Of a stretch of DNA of 35,949 bases, positions 17,349 to 25,594 are shown piece after piece (within the stretch, counting starts at the first letter, position 1; each line of letters opens with the position of its first letter). Source of the DNA: a virus. Both the position numbers and the translations under genes were made by a program. The stretch covers positions 1 to 35,949 of IMG/VR virus record IMGVR_UViG_3300020735_000006. One strand, 5' to 3'. The notes beneath the pieces were generated by a model. That model saw only the letters and a list, made by a program, of their open reading frames with translations, was not told where the DNA came from and did not search any database.

Positions 17349-18449
17349 ATGGCAACAAAACCATTTGACGTATCAAAGTTTCGCAAAAGTATTACAAAAA
17401 GTATTGACGGTATTAGCGTTGGCTTTAACGATCCTAGCGATTGGATCTCAACAAACAATTACGCACTAAACTATTTGATCAGTGGCGACTTTAACAAAGG
17501 TGTTCCACTAGGTAAAGTTACTGTGTTTGCTGGAGAGTCCGGCGCAGGTAAATCATTCATTTGTTCGGGCAACTTAGTAGCTAATGCACAAAAGGATGGC
17601 ATCTATGTTATCTTAATTGATTCAGAAAACGCACTCGATGAGAAGTGGCTACATGCACTTAATGTAGATACGTCGGAAGATAAGTTACTTAAACTTAACA
17701 TGGCAATGATCGACGATGTGGCTAAAATGATTAGTGAGTTTGTTAAAGAATATAAAACATTGCCAGAAGCAGATCGCCCTAAAGTCTTATTTGTAGTTGA
17801 CTCACTTGGCATGTTACTTACACCAACAGACGTTAACCAATTTGAAGCAGGCGATATGAAGGGCGACATGGGTCGTAAACCTAAAGCATTAGCCGCATTA
17901 GTTCGTAACTGTGTAAACATGTTTGGTAACTTAAATCTAGGTTTAGTATGTACAGCACACACATACGCATCACAGGACATGTTTGATCCCGATGACAAGA
18001 TCTCAGGCGGACAGGGTTTTATCTATGCTAGTTCTATCGTTGTAGCTATGCGTAAGTTAAAGTTAAAAGAAGATGAAGATGGTAACAAGGTGTCAGAAGT
18101 TAACGGTATCCGTGCGGCATGTAAGATTATGAAAACTCGTTACGCTAAACCGTTTGAGTCAGTACAGGTTAAGATCCCTTATGAAACAGGTATGAATCCT
18201 TACTCTGGTTTAGTAGACATGTTTGAAGGCAAAGACATGCTGAAAAAAGAAGGTAACAGTTTAGTGTATACTATTACTGGCGGAGAGATTATCAAGAAGT
18301 TCCGTAAAGCATGGGAACGTAATGATGACAACTGTTTAGATAAAGTAATGGCAGACTTCATTGCTAACCCACACCAAAAAGTTATTCCAGTAGCAGAAGT
18401 AGTTGATAATGAAACTGGAGAAATCACAGCAGAGGAAGTAGCAGAATGA
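17349..18449 (+). CDS. uvsX: Recombinase UvsX (RecA-like)
   Basis: A 366-aa strand-exchange ATPase. Walker A is GESGAGKS (residues 62-69) and Walker B is LFVVDS (147-152). The following GMLLTPTDVNQFEAGDMKGDMGRKPKAL stretch and the GLVCTAHTY strand are typical of UvsX rather than cellular RecA. It forms filaments on single-stranded DNA and drives recombination-dependent replication. The length is close to T4 UvsX (about 390 aa). It follows gp32 and is translationally coupled by ATGA overlap to the small genes leading to uvsY. Confidence 0.96.
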   Translation: MATKPFDVSKFRKSITKSIDGISVGFNDPSDWISTNNYALNYLISGDFNKGVPLGKVTVFAGESGAGKSFICSGNLVANAQKDGIYVILIDSENALDEKWLHALNVDTSEDKLLKLNMAMIDDVAKMISEFVKEYKTLPEADRPKVLFVVDSLGMLLTPTDVNQFEAGDMKGDMGRKPKALAALVRNCVNMFGNLNLGLVCTAHTYASQDMFDPDDKISGGQGFIYASSIVVAMRKLKLKEDEDGNKVSEVNGIRAACKIMKTRYAKPFESVQVKIPYETGMNPYSGLVDMFEGKDMLKKEGNSLVYTITGGEIIKKFRKAWERNDDNCLDKVMADFIANPHQKVIPVAEVVDNETGEITAEEVAE

Positions 18450-18712
18450 ATACAATAGAAAACAAAGATGGATTGTACAATTTAATCGGGATTCCCGAAA
18501 CTGGTGTCTTGTGCGCTAATCCAGAAGATATTATCATAGTTCACGTTGATCCAGAAAATACGCCAGAGCAAATGCATGAGTATGCTAAAAAAATCATTGC
18601 AGTATTGCCTACTAATAAAATTGTAGTCCTGCCTAAGAATGTATTAATTTCAACATTTCCGGCAGATATGGGTAATGGCGTATATGTTGCACAAGTATTG
18701 GAGACAGAATGA
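18446..18712 (+). CDS. Small unknown protein in the uvsX-uvsY operon
   Basis: An 88-aa protein whose ATG overlaps the uvsX stop (ATGA). Predicted strands (IIIVHVDPENTPEQMHEYAKKIIAVLP) suggest a small alpha/beta fold. No family recognised. It overlaps the next gene by four bases, so it is co-translated with UvsX and UvsY. Confidence 0.75.
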   Translation: MNTIENKDGLYNLIGIPETGVLCANPEDIIIVHVDPENTPEQMHEYAKKIIAVLPTNKIVVLPKNVLISTFPADMGNGVYVAQVLETE

Positions 18713-18939
18713 ATATCGACGTAGAAGTTCTTAGCGAACTATATACTATTATGAAACAGTACGTTCCTGCAAAGGATCGCCAGGAATGTGCCGATAACTT
18801 AATGAGCGTTATGGTTGATATGTTAGGTGACCAAGAGCTTAAAGAGTTTGGCACTACTGATGCAACACTAAAGAAAGCTCTTAAAGAGTACTCTACAGAT
18901 GATGACGACATTGAAGATGTTGATGGGGAAGAGTGGTAA
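18709..18939 (+). CDS. Small acidic unknown protein in the uvsX-uvsY operon
   Basis: A 76-aa, strongly acidic helical protein ending in DDDDIEDVDGEEW. The ATG overlaps the stop of the preceding gene. The acidic tail resembles DNA-mimic or partner-binding tails, but no function can be assigned. Confidence 0.75.
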   Translation: MNIDVEVLSELYTIMKQYVPAKDRQECADNLMSVMVDMLGDQELKEFGTTDATLKKALKEYSTDDDDIEDVDGEEW

Positions 18940-18942
18940 TCT

Positions 18943-19398
18943 GTGTGGTATAATAAGGTAGTACGCAACCTTGGTGAGATTCCTGCATTCATTGAATATT
19001 ATGAGCGGGAATTAGTTGCGGCTCGGGCAGATGTTAAAATACAAGGCAAAGTTGAAAAAGAATTAAGCAACTTACCTGGCGAAACAGAGTATCGTTTTAA
19101 TCAATTGCAAGAAATTGAAGCAGTACTAGAGCATCTTAATATACAGTTACGTAAGATTAGGCAGAAGCACTATAAAAAGTATTTAGAAGCATACGCAAGA
19201 GCATTAACAAGTCGTGATGCTGAAAAGTATGCTGAAGCCGAAGACGAAGTTATTGATATGGAAACAATCATCAACGAAGTAGCACTATTACGCAACAAAT
19301 GGCTAGGTGTCATGAAAGGTATTGAGTCAAAGAACTTTATGCTGGGACATGTAGTTCGGTTAAGAACAGCAGGAATGGAAGATATTACGGTATCATGA
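18943..19398 (+). CDS. uvsY: Recombination mediator UvsY
   Basis: A 151-aa helical protein starting with GTG at 18943, three bases after the preceding stop; no in-frame ATG fits. Features typical of UvsY are the KVEKELSNLPGETEYRFNQLQEIEAVLEHLN helix and the KHYKKYLEAYARALTSRDAEKYAEAEDEV segment. UvsY loads UvsX onto gp32-coated single-stranded DNA. Length matches T4 UvsY (137 aa) closely. Together with gp32 and UvsX it completes the recombination core within 3.2 kb. Confidence 0.88.
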   Translation: MWYNKVVRNLGEIPAFIEYYERELVAARADVKIQGKVEKELSNLPGETEYRFNQLQEIEAVLEHLNIQLRKIRQKHYKKYLEAYARALTSRDAEKYAEAEDEVIDMETIINEVALLRNKWLGVMKGIESKNFMLGHVVRLRTAGMEDITVS

Positions 19399-20321
19399 AA
19401 ATTTTATGTACACGAAGTAACGAACACGAAACTGATCACTTATCAGATATGTTAATACACGGATTTGCCAGTCTAGGACACGAAGTTGTTGATGCTCCTA
19501 GAATTTGGCATATCTATAACGATGGACAGTTAGGCCCAAACGGCAAAGAACGTAAAACATTACACGGCCGCGGGTTTACATTAACTAGTGTCATTGACAC
19601 CGATAGTGCCGACCGTACAGATATAGAAACTAAGATTCGTAATCAATACTTTGATGTTATTGTGCTAAGTCGTGCAGACTTTAAAAGTGAATACGAAGAT
19701 TTAATTCTTGAGGTATATCCTAAGAGCAAGATTATTATCATTGATGGCAAAGATCAAGGCGACTTAACGCACTATAGAAATCACATACATTTAGTTGATG
19801 CTGGCACTTACTTTAAACGTGAACTATACTTCAACGATGCTAGAATACATCCTATTAGTTTTAGCTTTCCTAAACAAAAGATTGTTGACTGTACAGGTAT
19901 TGCAAAAGAAAAAATAATGTCGGGCGCAAAACCTATTCCCGGGAGTGACCAAACAAAGTATACGTTTGATAATGAAGTTGATTATTATCGGGATTATGCT
20001 AGTAGTTACTTTGGCGAAACTATGCAAAAGGGCGGATGGGATTGCCAACGCCACTACGAAATTATGGCCTCGGGTGCAGTTCCAATTTTCCACGGAATAG
20101 AACATTGCCCGCCTAACACTTGTGCCAGTTTACCTAAAGATTTGCTATTGGCAGTAAATGGATTAGTAACTGAACATGGGGTAGAATGGTTTACTACAGA
20201 GCCCGGTTTAACTGTATATAATGAATTACAACGTCAAATATTTGATCACTTTATTAATAATTGTACATCGGAAGCAACAGCTAAGTACGTATTAGACACC
20301 CACAAAAATCAAAATCAATGA
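19395..20321 (+). CDS. Glycosyltransferase-like protein (GT-B / exostosin-like)
   Basis: A 308-aa protein. The N-terminal half resembles a Rossmann domain (MKILCTRSNEHETDHLSDMLIHGFASLGHEV). The C-terminal half has the signature KGGWDCQRHYEIMASGAVPIF (residues 212-232), found in exostosin/CgeB-like glycosyltransferases, where the conserved Glu/Gly segment contacts the sugar nucleotide. The ATG overlaps uvsY by four bases, and the next gene overlaps by four. With the methyltransferase and nucleotidyltransferase-cupin genes it suggests modification of a glycan, DNA base or host surface. The acceptor is unknown. Confidence 0.75.
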   Translation: MKILCTRSNEHETDHLSDMLIHGFASLGHEVVDAPRIWHIYNDGQLGPNGKERKTLHGRGFTLTSVIDTDSADRTDIETKIRNQYFDVIVLSRADFKSEYEDLILEVYPKSKIIIIDGKDQGDLTHYRNHIHLVDAGTYFKRELYFNDARIHPISFSFPKQKIVDCTGIAKEKIMSGAKPIPGSDQTKYTFDNEVDYYRDYASSYFGETMQKGGWDCQRHYEIMASGAVPIFHGIEHCPPNTCASLPKDLLLAVNGLVTEHGVEWFTTEPGLTVYNELQRQIFDHFINNCTSEATAKYVLDTHKNQNQ

Positions 20322-20572
20322 CAGACTGGAAGCAACGAGCTACTGAATTACTAGAAGAGTTTGATCTTTGCTGTCAGGCAAAGCCTAAACACGATGCAAT
20401 TGATATACAATTAGAAAAAGATAGTTGTGCTAAGTTTGCCTATCACCTGGCTACTCAGCGTGGATGGGGAACAGACAATGAAATTGCTAAAGCATGTTAC
20501 CAACTTGAACCTAGACTTAATAAATTAAAAGAAAAATTAGTAATGGAAATATTAACCAATGGCCCTGTTTAA
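20318..20572 (+). CDS. Small unknown helical protein, 84 aa
   Basis: The ATG overlaps the stop of the glycosyltransferase gene. The sequence is helical, with WKQRATELLEEFDLCCQAKP and CAKFAYHLATQRGWGTDNEIAKACYQLEPRL. No motif or family recognised. It overlaps the methyltransferase gene by 14 bases, consistent with operon translation. Confidence 0.7.
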   Translation: MTDWKQRATELLEEFDLCCQAKPKHDAIDIQLEKDSCAKFAYHLATQRGWGTDNEIAKACYQLEPRLNKLKEKLVMEILTNGPV

Positions 20573-21317
20573 AAATCCACAGGAAAGCCACGAACACAGC
20601 TTAAAAGTATTAAACGCTATAAGGGAATACGATACATTCTTAGAAAGTCTTACTGTTATTGCCGATATGGGCGCCGGTAGCGGTCTTGACGCAGAATGGT
20701 TTGCTACATTAACTACTAGAGATGATACCCCCGAACCACTTAATTATATTGTATATGCAGTTGACCAAAATATAAGTCAACTTGAAGTAGATACTCGAGT
20801 AATTAAAAATATTATACTACAAGAAGGAAACTTTGAAGATCGTATAATTCCACGCACAGCCGATTTAATATGGTCACACGATAGTTTTCAATTTGCACGT
20901 GATCCATTTAAAACATTAGCAACATGGAAAAACTCAATGAGTGTTAATGGTATGTTAATATTAAGTATACCACAAACTACATATTGGGATAGTAGAATTG
21001 GTCGATTAGTGGTTAGTGTTCATAATGGTCAATACTTCAGTTATAATTTACTTAACTTGATGTATATGTTAGCTATATCGGGATTTGACGCCAGAGATGC
21101 GTTCTTTTATCGTGACCCTGATAGTCCCTGGTTATATGCGGCTGTATATGCTAGTGAAGAAGGACCATTAGACAAGAACACAACGTGGTATGATTTAGCA
21201 GATCGTAATTTAATCAATGATAGCGTTATATCCAGTGTAAACAAATATGGATACGCTAGACTAGAAGATGTTGTAGTCAGATGGTTTGACAAAAATTATT
21301 ATCAAATAAACAACTAA
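20559..21317 (+). CDS. SAM-dependent methyltransferase-like protein
   Basis: A 252-aa Class I methyltransferase fold. Motif I is VIADMGAGSGLDAEW (residues 33-47) and a motif II-like acidic strand end is YAVDQN. A motif IV-like IWSHDSFQFA stretch and LILSIPQ strand follow. The order fits small-molecule or sugar methyltransferases rather than DNA MTases, because no NPPY/DPPY is present. It lies between a glycosyltransferase and a nucleotidyltransferase-cupin fusion, so a sugar substrate is reasonable but inferred. Confidence 0.72.
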   Translation: MALFKNPQESHEHSLKVLNAIREYDTFLESLTVIADMGAGSGLDAEWFATLTTRDDTPEPLNYIVYAVDQNISQLEVDTRVIKNIILQEGNFEDRIIPRTADLIWSHDSFQFARDPFKTLATWKNSMSVNGMLILSIPQTTYWDSRIGRLVVSVHNGQYFSYNLLNLMYMLAISGFDARDAFFYRDPDSPWLYAAVYASEEGPLDKNTTWYDLADRNLINDSVISSVNKYGYARLEDVVVRWFDKNYYQINN

Positions 21318-21318
21318 T

Positions 21319-22056
21319 ATGAAAATTGTAATTGTAACAGGCGGGTATGATCCTATACATAGCGGCCACATTAGATATCTAAATGCCGCACGAGAACTAG
21401 GCGATTGGTTACTAGTTGGCATTAATAGCGATGCATGGCTAGAGCGCAAAAAAGGCCGTGCATTTATGCCCTTTGCAGAACGTGAAGCAATACTGTACAA
21501 CATAAAGTCGGTAAATGCTGTCCGTGAGTTTGATGACTCAGATGGTAGTGCGTGTGATCTACTTGAATGGGTTAAGACAAACTTTCCCTACGCAGAAATC
21601 ATATTTGCCAATGGCGGCGATCGAACACAAGAGAACATTCCCGAAATGCGAGTGGAAGGTGTTACATTTGCGTTTGGTATTGGCGGCGAAGATAAGGCCA
21701 ATAGCAGTAGTTGGATCCTTGAGGAGTGGAAAGCACCCAAAACTCAACGTTCTTGGGGATATTACCGTGTATTACATGATGTAGAAGGCACCAAAGTTAA
21801 AGAGCTTACAGTTGACCCGGGTAAAAGCCTAAGTAATCAATCACACGCCGAGCGTTCGGAATACTGGATAGTAACAGAGGGACGGTGCACAGTTAAATTA
21901 GAAGGTCAAGCTCCGCAAGAATTGGGTAAGCATGATACTATTTGTATTCCCGTTAATGCATTACATTTATTGGCTAATCCATTTACAGAACCCTGCAAAA
22001 TAGTAGAAATACAATATGGCGTTCGTTGCGTGGAAGAAGATATAAAGCGTAGATAA
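21319..22056 (+). CDS. Cytidylyl/adenylyltransferase-cupin fusion
   Basis: A 245-aa two-domain protein. Residues 1-130 are a nucleotidyltransferase of the RfaE/TagD type: GGYDPIHSGHIRYLNAAR has the HxGH nucleotide-binding motif, and FMPFAERE matches the conserved Arg/Glu region. Residues about 145-245 are a cupin barrel like that of type II mannose-6-phosphate isomerase (HAERSEYWIVTEGRCTV, then HLLANPF). The first domain would activate a sugar phosphate with a nucleotide; the second may isomerise a sugar or bind its product. It starts one base after the methyltransferase stop. Confidence 0.8.
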   Translation: MKIVIVTGGYDPIHSGHIRYLNAARELGDWLLVGINSDAWLERKKGRAFMPFAEREAILYNIKSVNAVREFDDSDGSACDLLEWVKTNFPYAEIIFANGGDRTQENIPEMRVEGVTFAFGIGGEDKANSSSWILEEWKAPKTQRSWGYYRVLHDVEGTKVKELTVDPGKSLSNQSHAERSEYWIVTEGRCTVKLEGQAPQELGKHDTICIPVNALHLLANPFTEPCKIVEIQYGVRCVEEDIKRR

Positions 22057-22059
22057 ATA
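22052..22059 (+). promoter_or_regulatory. Late-promoter-like octamer GATAAATA abutting a start codon
   Basis: GATAAATA then 4 bases then ATG 22064; no Shine-Dalgarno sequence. Confidence 0.4.
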
Positions 22060-22063
22060 CTAG

Positions 22064-23728
22064 ATGCGTAATTTAATTGATATCCTAGGCCAACCCGAAA
22101 TACTATCTGAAGCAATGATGCTTGCTAAAGAGTGGAATAAAGAAAAATACTGGACAGCGTTTGTAGATAATCTACGTACTGGACAAACAACTTTTAATTT
22201 TAAACTTAAAACTTCTGATCTTGTTCCTGGTAGTATTACAAATGCCGACGAAGTGGTTGAAAGAGTAGAATATGCATTTAATGGTAACTTTTCACCTGCT
22301 ACCAGAAATGACCTACTAAAAGCAATTACAGTTAAGGCAGTTGAGTTAGATGATGAAGATCAACCAATTGAAGGTAAAGAATTCGTGGCAAGACTTAGTC
22401 AAATAGCTAAGGATGAAAAAATCACCGGCGAACTAAAGCCCAACATGGGCGATATTGCCGAGGCGGTACTAGGTTGTGCTGTTACTGCTAAGTTTGAAAA
22501 ACTTGGTGCAGAAATTTCAGTAGATGATGCCAAGGCAGTAGGTCGTCGTGTAGCAGAAGCCGGCGGAGCAATAACAGGACTAGCTGGTAAAGACCAATTA
22601 TACTTTAGAGTAAGCATACCTACTATTTCTAAAAAAGCCTTTTATGCATTCCTTGACAAAGACCCGCGAGGCAAAACATTAAAAGATTATAATATTCCTG
22701 CAGAAAAAGTTGAGAAATTTAATAGCTATCTTACCAGTGCAGTAGAGTATGCTAATACATCAAAGCGTGTGTTTGCAGCTATACAACGTGCTCGGGAAGA
22801 TAAACGAAAAAACAAAGTTGACGTTATCAGTGACGGTGGCGAAAAAGCCAATCAGAGTGTTACTAAAGTCGACTTGAAAGTATTAGTTGACGGAACTAGC
22901 ATGAACCTATTAAGTATTAAGGCAGGTACAGTAAGCCAATTTGGGCAAGTTTCTGGGTATAACTATTCTCACTTAGCTGAATTTTTTGCTACCACAGTTG
23001 GTCTTAAACTAACCGATGCAGTTAAAAAGAAATTTGTTGAAGTAGCCAAAGGGGCTCGCGGCGAGGAAGCATTCAAACAAAAAATGAAAAATTATACCAA
23101 TGGGGTTAGAGCAGCCTACGGTGAAATTTTTAAACAACTTAATGCAATGTCCAAGACTGATCCTGCTAGTTTAATTAAACGTGTATACGCAGGCACATTG
23201 TTTCATCTGACTAGAGGCGAAGCTGGTGTTGAGATGGTAATTTTAGAACCTAGCGCAAAGAAAGCGTTTTCTGAATTATCATTCGGTCCAGAGTTCCGTA
23301 AAGCACTAAACCAATTACAATTATTTGTTGAAGAAGCGCATACCCCTACAGAATATTATCTACACGTCTACGGAATTCCAAAAACAGACGTAGCAAGAAA
23401 AGTATTTAAATCCAAAGAGCGTTTGGTTACTTTAAAATCAAGAGTCGAGGGTGCAACCAAGTTTCATAATACAATTGGTATGGGTTCATTGCTTAAAGAC
23501 CTAGCAGACATTGAAAAGATTATTCAGCGACCAGCAAAGGCCGTACCAAAAACTGCTCCAGTTGCACGAGCACCAGTTGCTCAAAAGCCGCCAGCGATCC
23601 CTCCTCGCCCAACTAAACCCCCAGTAGCACAAGCACCAATGCCAGCACCAAATCCAGAAATGGACGAACCTGTTGCTGAACCACGCGGTCGCAGAACCAC
23701 TGCCCAAACGGTAAGACCGCGCCGGTAA
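22064..23728 (+). CDS. Unknown large protein, possible PD-(D/E)XK-type nuclease
   Basis: A 554-aa protein. Around residues 255-295, KVDLKVLVDG is followed by LLSIKAG and QFGQVSGYNYSHL. A strand-turn with Asp followed by S-x-K resembles the PD-(D/E)XK nuclease core, and the upstream NMGDIAEAVLGCAVTAKF helix with Glu fits the helix preceding it in such folds. Catalysis is not established. The last 55 residues are Pro/Ala-rich and end in basic GRRTTAQTVRPRR, probably a flexible nucleic-acid-binding tail. Its ATG lacks a ribosome site and lies behind GATAAATA. Confidence 0.65.
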   Translation: MRNLIDILGQPEILSEAMMLAKEWNKEKYWTAFVDNLRTGQTTFNFKLKTSDLVPGSITNADEVVERVEYAFNGNFSPATRNDLLKAITVKAVELDDEDQPIEGKEFVARLSQIAKDEKITGELKPNMGDIAEAVLGCAVTAKFEKLGAEISVDDAKAVGRRVAEAGGAITGLAGKDQLYFRVSIPTISKKAFYAFLDKDPRGKTLKDYNIPAEKVEKFNSYLTSAVEYANTSKRVFAAIQRAREDKRKNKVDVISDGGEKANQSVTKVDLKVLVDGTSMNLLSIKAGTVSQFGQVSGYNYSHLAEFFATTVGLKLTDAVKKKFVEVAKGARGEEAFKQKMKNYTNGVRAAYGEIFKQLNAMSKTDPASLIKRVYAGTLFHLTRGEAGVEMVILEPSAKKAFSELSFGPEFRKALNQLQLFVEEAHTPTEYYLHVYGIPKTDVARKVFKSKERLVTLKSRVEGATKFHNTIGMGSLLKDLADIEKIIQRPAKAVPKTAPVARAPVAQKPPAIPPRPTKPPVAQAPMPAPNPEMDEPVAEPRGRRTTAQTVRPRR

Positions 23729-23733
23729 ATCGT

Positions 23734-23762
23734 TTGACCTTTAATTCTCAATAGTATATAAT
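23734..23762 (+). promoter_or_regulatory. Sigma70-type promoter of the tRNA array
   Basis: TTGACC (23734-23739), 17 bases, TATAAT (23757-23762), 12 bases before the first tRNA gene. Confidence 0.75.
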
Positions 23763-23774
23763 AGTTACTTAGTA

Positions 23775-23849
23775 GGGCCTTTAGCTTAATGGTAAAGCAA
23801 TCGACTCATAATCGATGGAGTGAAAGTTCAATTCTTTCAAGGCCCACCA
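23775..23849 (+). tRNA. tRNA with CAT anticodon (Met or Ile2)
   Basis: Acceptor GGGCCTT/AAGGCCC, discriminator A, encoded CCA. Anticodon stem ATCGA/TCGAT with loop CTCATAA. One of three CAT tRNAs; it lacks the three G-C pairs of an initiator. Confidence 0.92.
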
Positions 23850-23858
23850 GATTTGAAG

Positions 23859-23866
23859 TATAAATA
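23859..23866 (+). promoter_or_regulatory. T4-type late promoter TATAAATA inside the tRNA array
   Basis: Exact TATAAATA 8 bases before tRNA-Leu(TAG) and upstream of the rubrerythrin gene. It would put tRNA-Leu, rubrerythrin and rubredoxin under late control. Confidence 0.6.
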
Positions 23867-23874
23867 GAAACACC

Positions 23875-23959
23875 GCCTCGATGGTGGAATTGGTTTACAC
23901 AGCGGTCTTAGAAGCCGTCCCCGAAAGGGTTGAGAGTTCGAGTCTCTCTCGAGGCACCA
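23875..23959 (+). tRNA. tRNA-Leu(TAG)
   Basis: 85-base class II tRNA. Acceptor GCCTCGA/TCGAGGC, loop CTTAGAA, long variable arm (CCCCGAAAGGG), T-arm GAGAG-TTCGAGT-CTCTC, encoded CCA. Confidence 0.95.
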
Positions 23960-23981
23960 CACAATTCAATTAGGAAATATT

Positions 23982-24431
23982 ATGTCAATTACATTAGAAA
24001 ACTTAAAATCGGCATTTGCAGGTGAGTCGCAAGCATTTACCAAGTATATGTATTTTGCTAAAATCGCACGTGCAGAAGGTAATGAAGATATTGCTCTACA
24101 TTTTGAACATACTGCCGGTCAAGAACTATTACATGCACACGGACATTTAGAATTATTAGTAAGCAAGCCAACTACAGCTGAATGTTTGCAAATGGCAATT
24201 GATGGCGAAACGGAAGAGTTTACTCATATGTACCCAACAATGCTTAAAGAAGCTGTTGAAGAAGGTAATATTGTTGCTGCACTCGAAGCACAAACACAAA
24301 TTGACGAAAGCAAAGAACACGCCGACGAATTTACCACTATCCTTGCCAAAGCAGAAAAGCGTTTTGCTGCATTAGCAAAAGTTGAGAAGCGTCATGCAGA
24401 AGCGTATCAATCAAAATTGGAGACACTATAA
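23982..24431 (+). CDS. Rubrerythrin-like diiron protein (ferritin-like domain only)
   Basis: A 149-aa four-helix protein with the rubrerythrin iron-ligand pattern: GESQAFTKYMYFAKIA, then EHTAGQELLHAHGHLELL (ExxxxH), DGETEEFTHMY and QTQIDESKEHADEF (second Glu/His pair). Rubrerythrins reduce hydrogen peroxide at a diiron site using electrons from rubredoxin. The usual C-terminal rubredoxin domain is absent, but a free-standing rubredoxin is encoded next, sharing the A of TAATG. A likely role is peroxide detoxification in the infected cell. The host origin of the gene is inferred. Confidence 0.85.
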   Translation: MSITLENLKSAFAGESQAFTKYMYFAKIARAEGNEDIALHFEHTAGQELLHAHGHLELLVSKPTTAECLQMAIDGETEEFTHMYPTMLKEAVEEGNIVAALEAQTQIDESKEHADEFTTILAKAEKRFAALAKVEKRHAEAYQSKLETL

Positions 24432-24559
24432 TGGAACATGTTTGTATTGTATGTGGACACGTTCACAATGAAGCAGTAGAAGGCGTATGGGACGAATTAC
24501 TAGAGAATTTTGAGTGCCCAGAGTGTGGTTGCGGTAAAGAAGATTACGTAGTACAATAA
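24431..24559 (+). CDS. Rubredoxin-like mini-protein, 42 aa
   Basis: A very short gene whose ATG overlaps the rubrerythrin stop. The product has the two cysteine knuckles of rubredoxin: CIVCG near residue 5 and CPECGCGKEDY near residue 29. These four Cys would bind one iron (FeS4). Free rubredoxins have about 50-55 residues, so this one is minimal. Together with the upstream gene it reconstitutes a complete rubrerythrin as two polypeptides, arguing for electron transfer between them. Confidence 0.82.
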   Translation: MEHVCIVCGHVHNEAVEGVWDELLENFECPECGCGKEDYVVQ

Positions 24560-24568
24560 GCATTGAAT

Positions 24569-24653
24569 GGGATCGTGGAGAAATTGGTATACTCAGGAGA
24601 CTTAAAATCTCCCGTCGCAAGACATGGCGGTTCAAGTCCGCCCGGTCCTACCA
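24569..24653 (+). tRNA. tRNA-Leu(TAA)
   Basis: 85-base class II tRNA. Acceptor GGGATCG/CGGTCCT, anticodon stem GGAGA/TCTCC, loop CTTAAAA, T-loop TTCAAGT, encoded CCA. Confidence 0.94.
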
Positions 24654-24681
24654 TTAACATTCTTTCTAGCCAGTTGCATTA

Positions 24682-25311
24682 ATGAAATCTATCTTTATAC
24701 TGTACCTTCCAGGATATGCAGGTAATTTTTTAACCAGACTATTCAGCCTAGGAGCAGATACAGTACCGCATCTACCTAAAGATGAACTAACTAAAGCAGT
24801 AGATTTGGGTTGCCTCCCAGATATGGCAAACAAAATACAGTGGTATCGATTCTCAAAAGTAAATCAAACATTTGAAAATTGGCAAGAGTTTCATCGAAGT
24901 TGGCCCGATTTTTATGATAGAGAATTATTCGAAGAGTACATACAACTACTAGATCCTACTCCGGGTAATATTGTTTATAGCATACACCCCCATGAATTTG
25001 ATATATTTTTGAAAGATATAACATCAATTGAGGATCGGCAGTTATTTTATGTCGAATTGGACCTAACAAAATATGCAGAATGGTTAGCTACAGCTACACT
25101 TAAACTTGGGTTTGTTTGTAGACCAAATGAAGTTGCACAGCTAAATCATTTTTGTAAATTTGACATGGAACCGATTAGTTTAACTTCTATGTTAGACTCT
25201 GAAGAATCATTTATAGAAGAATATCATAGGGTATGTGATCTAATGTCACTTGCTAAAGTTACTAGTAGTGCAGTAGAATTATATCGAGATTGGACAAGTA
25301 TTAGAGGTTGA
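24682..25311 (+). CDS. Putative P-loop/sulfotransferase-like phage protein
   Basis: A 209-aa protein beginning FILYLPGYAGNFLTRLFSLG, a strand, a Gly-rich loop and a helix. The loop resembles the phosphate-binding loop of sulfotransferase folds. The protein at 12015 has the same layout (YYPVGARGDFLAAIL). Later segments (NIVYSIHPHEFDIFL, then FVELDLTKYAEWLATATLKLG) are compatible with an alpha/beta fold. Substrate and catalysis are unknown. No clear ribosome site. A sigma70-type promoter begins over its stop codon. Confidence 0.6.
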   Translation: MKSIFILYLPGYAGNFLTRLFSLGADTVPHLPKDELTKAVDLGCLPDMANKIQWYRFSKVNQTFENWQEFHRSWPDFYDRELFEEYIQLLDPTPGNIVYSIHPHEFDIFLKDITSIEDRQLFYVELDLTKYAEWLATATLKLGFVCRPNEVAQLNHFCKFDMEPISLTSMLDSEESFIEEYHRVCDLMSLAKVTSSAVELYRDWTSIRG

Positions 25312-25336
25312 CAGATAAATAACTTTAATGTACAAT
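25308..25336 (+). promoter_or_regulatory. Sigma70-type promoter
   Basis: TTGACA (25308-25313), 17 bases, TACAAT (25331-25336). Downstream is a 95-base untranslated stretch containing AAAAAGGATAAATAAAT, then a second promoter. Confidence 0.6.
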
Positions 25337-25400
25337 CAGTGCATTAGTTAACAAAGTTTTACAAAAAGGATAAATAAATTACTGACAGCCAAATTGGTGG

Positions 25401-25429
25401 TTGACAGTAAAAGATCAATAAGCTACAAT
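25401..25429 (+). promoter_or_regulatory. Sigma70-type promoter immediately before a small ORF
   Basis: TTGACA (25401-25406), 17 bases, TACAAT (25424-25429). The start would fall about 3 bases before ATG 25439, giving a leaderless or nearly leaderless message. Confidence 0.65.
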
Positions 25430-25438
25430 AGATATATT

Positions 25439-25594
25439 ATGAAATTACAGAATTTTAAACAGTCCGTACAACATACGCAACCAGCAGGGATGTCAGCCTA
25501 TTGGTCAGTGAATTGTGCGCCGGCGATGTTTAATAGTAATTCAGATCGCGGCACAGAGATTAGAAGTAGGGTCCACGGAGTTATGGTTAGTTAA
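25439..25594 (+). CDS. Small unknown ORF, 51 aa
   Basis: An ATG directly downstream of a strong promoter encodes MKLQNFKQSVQHTQ followed by AYWSVNCAPAMF. No family or motif is recognised and there is no ribosome site, so translation would need leaderless initiation. An intrinsic terminator 30 bases after its stop makes a complete small transcription unit (about 25436-25654). It could instead be a small regulatory RNA. Confidence 0.4.
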   Translation: MKLQNFKQSVQHTQPAGMSAYWSVNCAPAMFNSNSDRGTEIRSRVHGVMVS

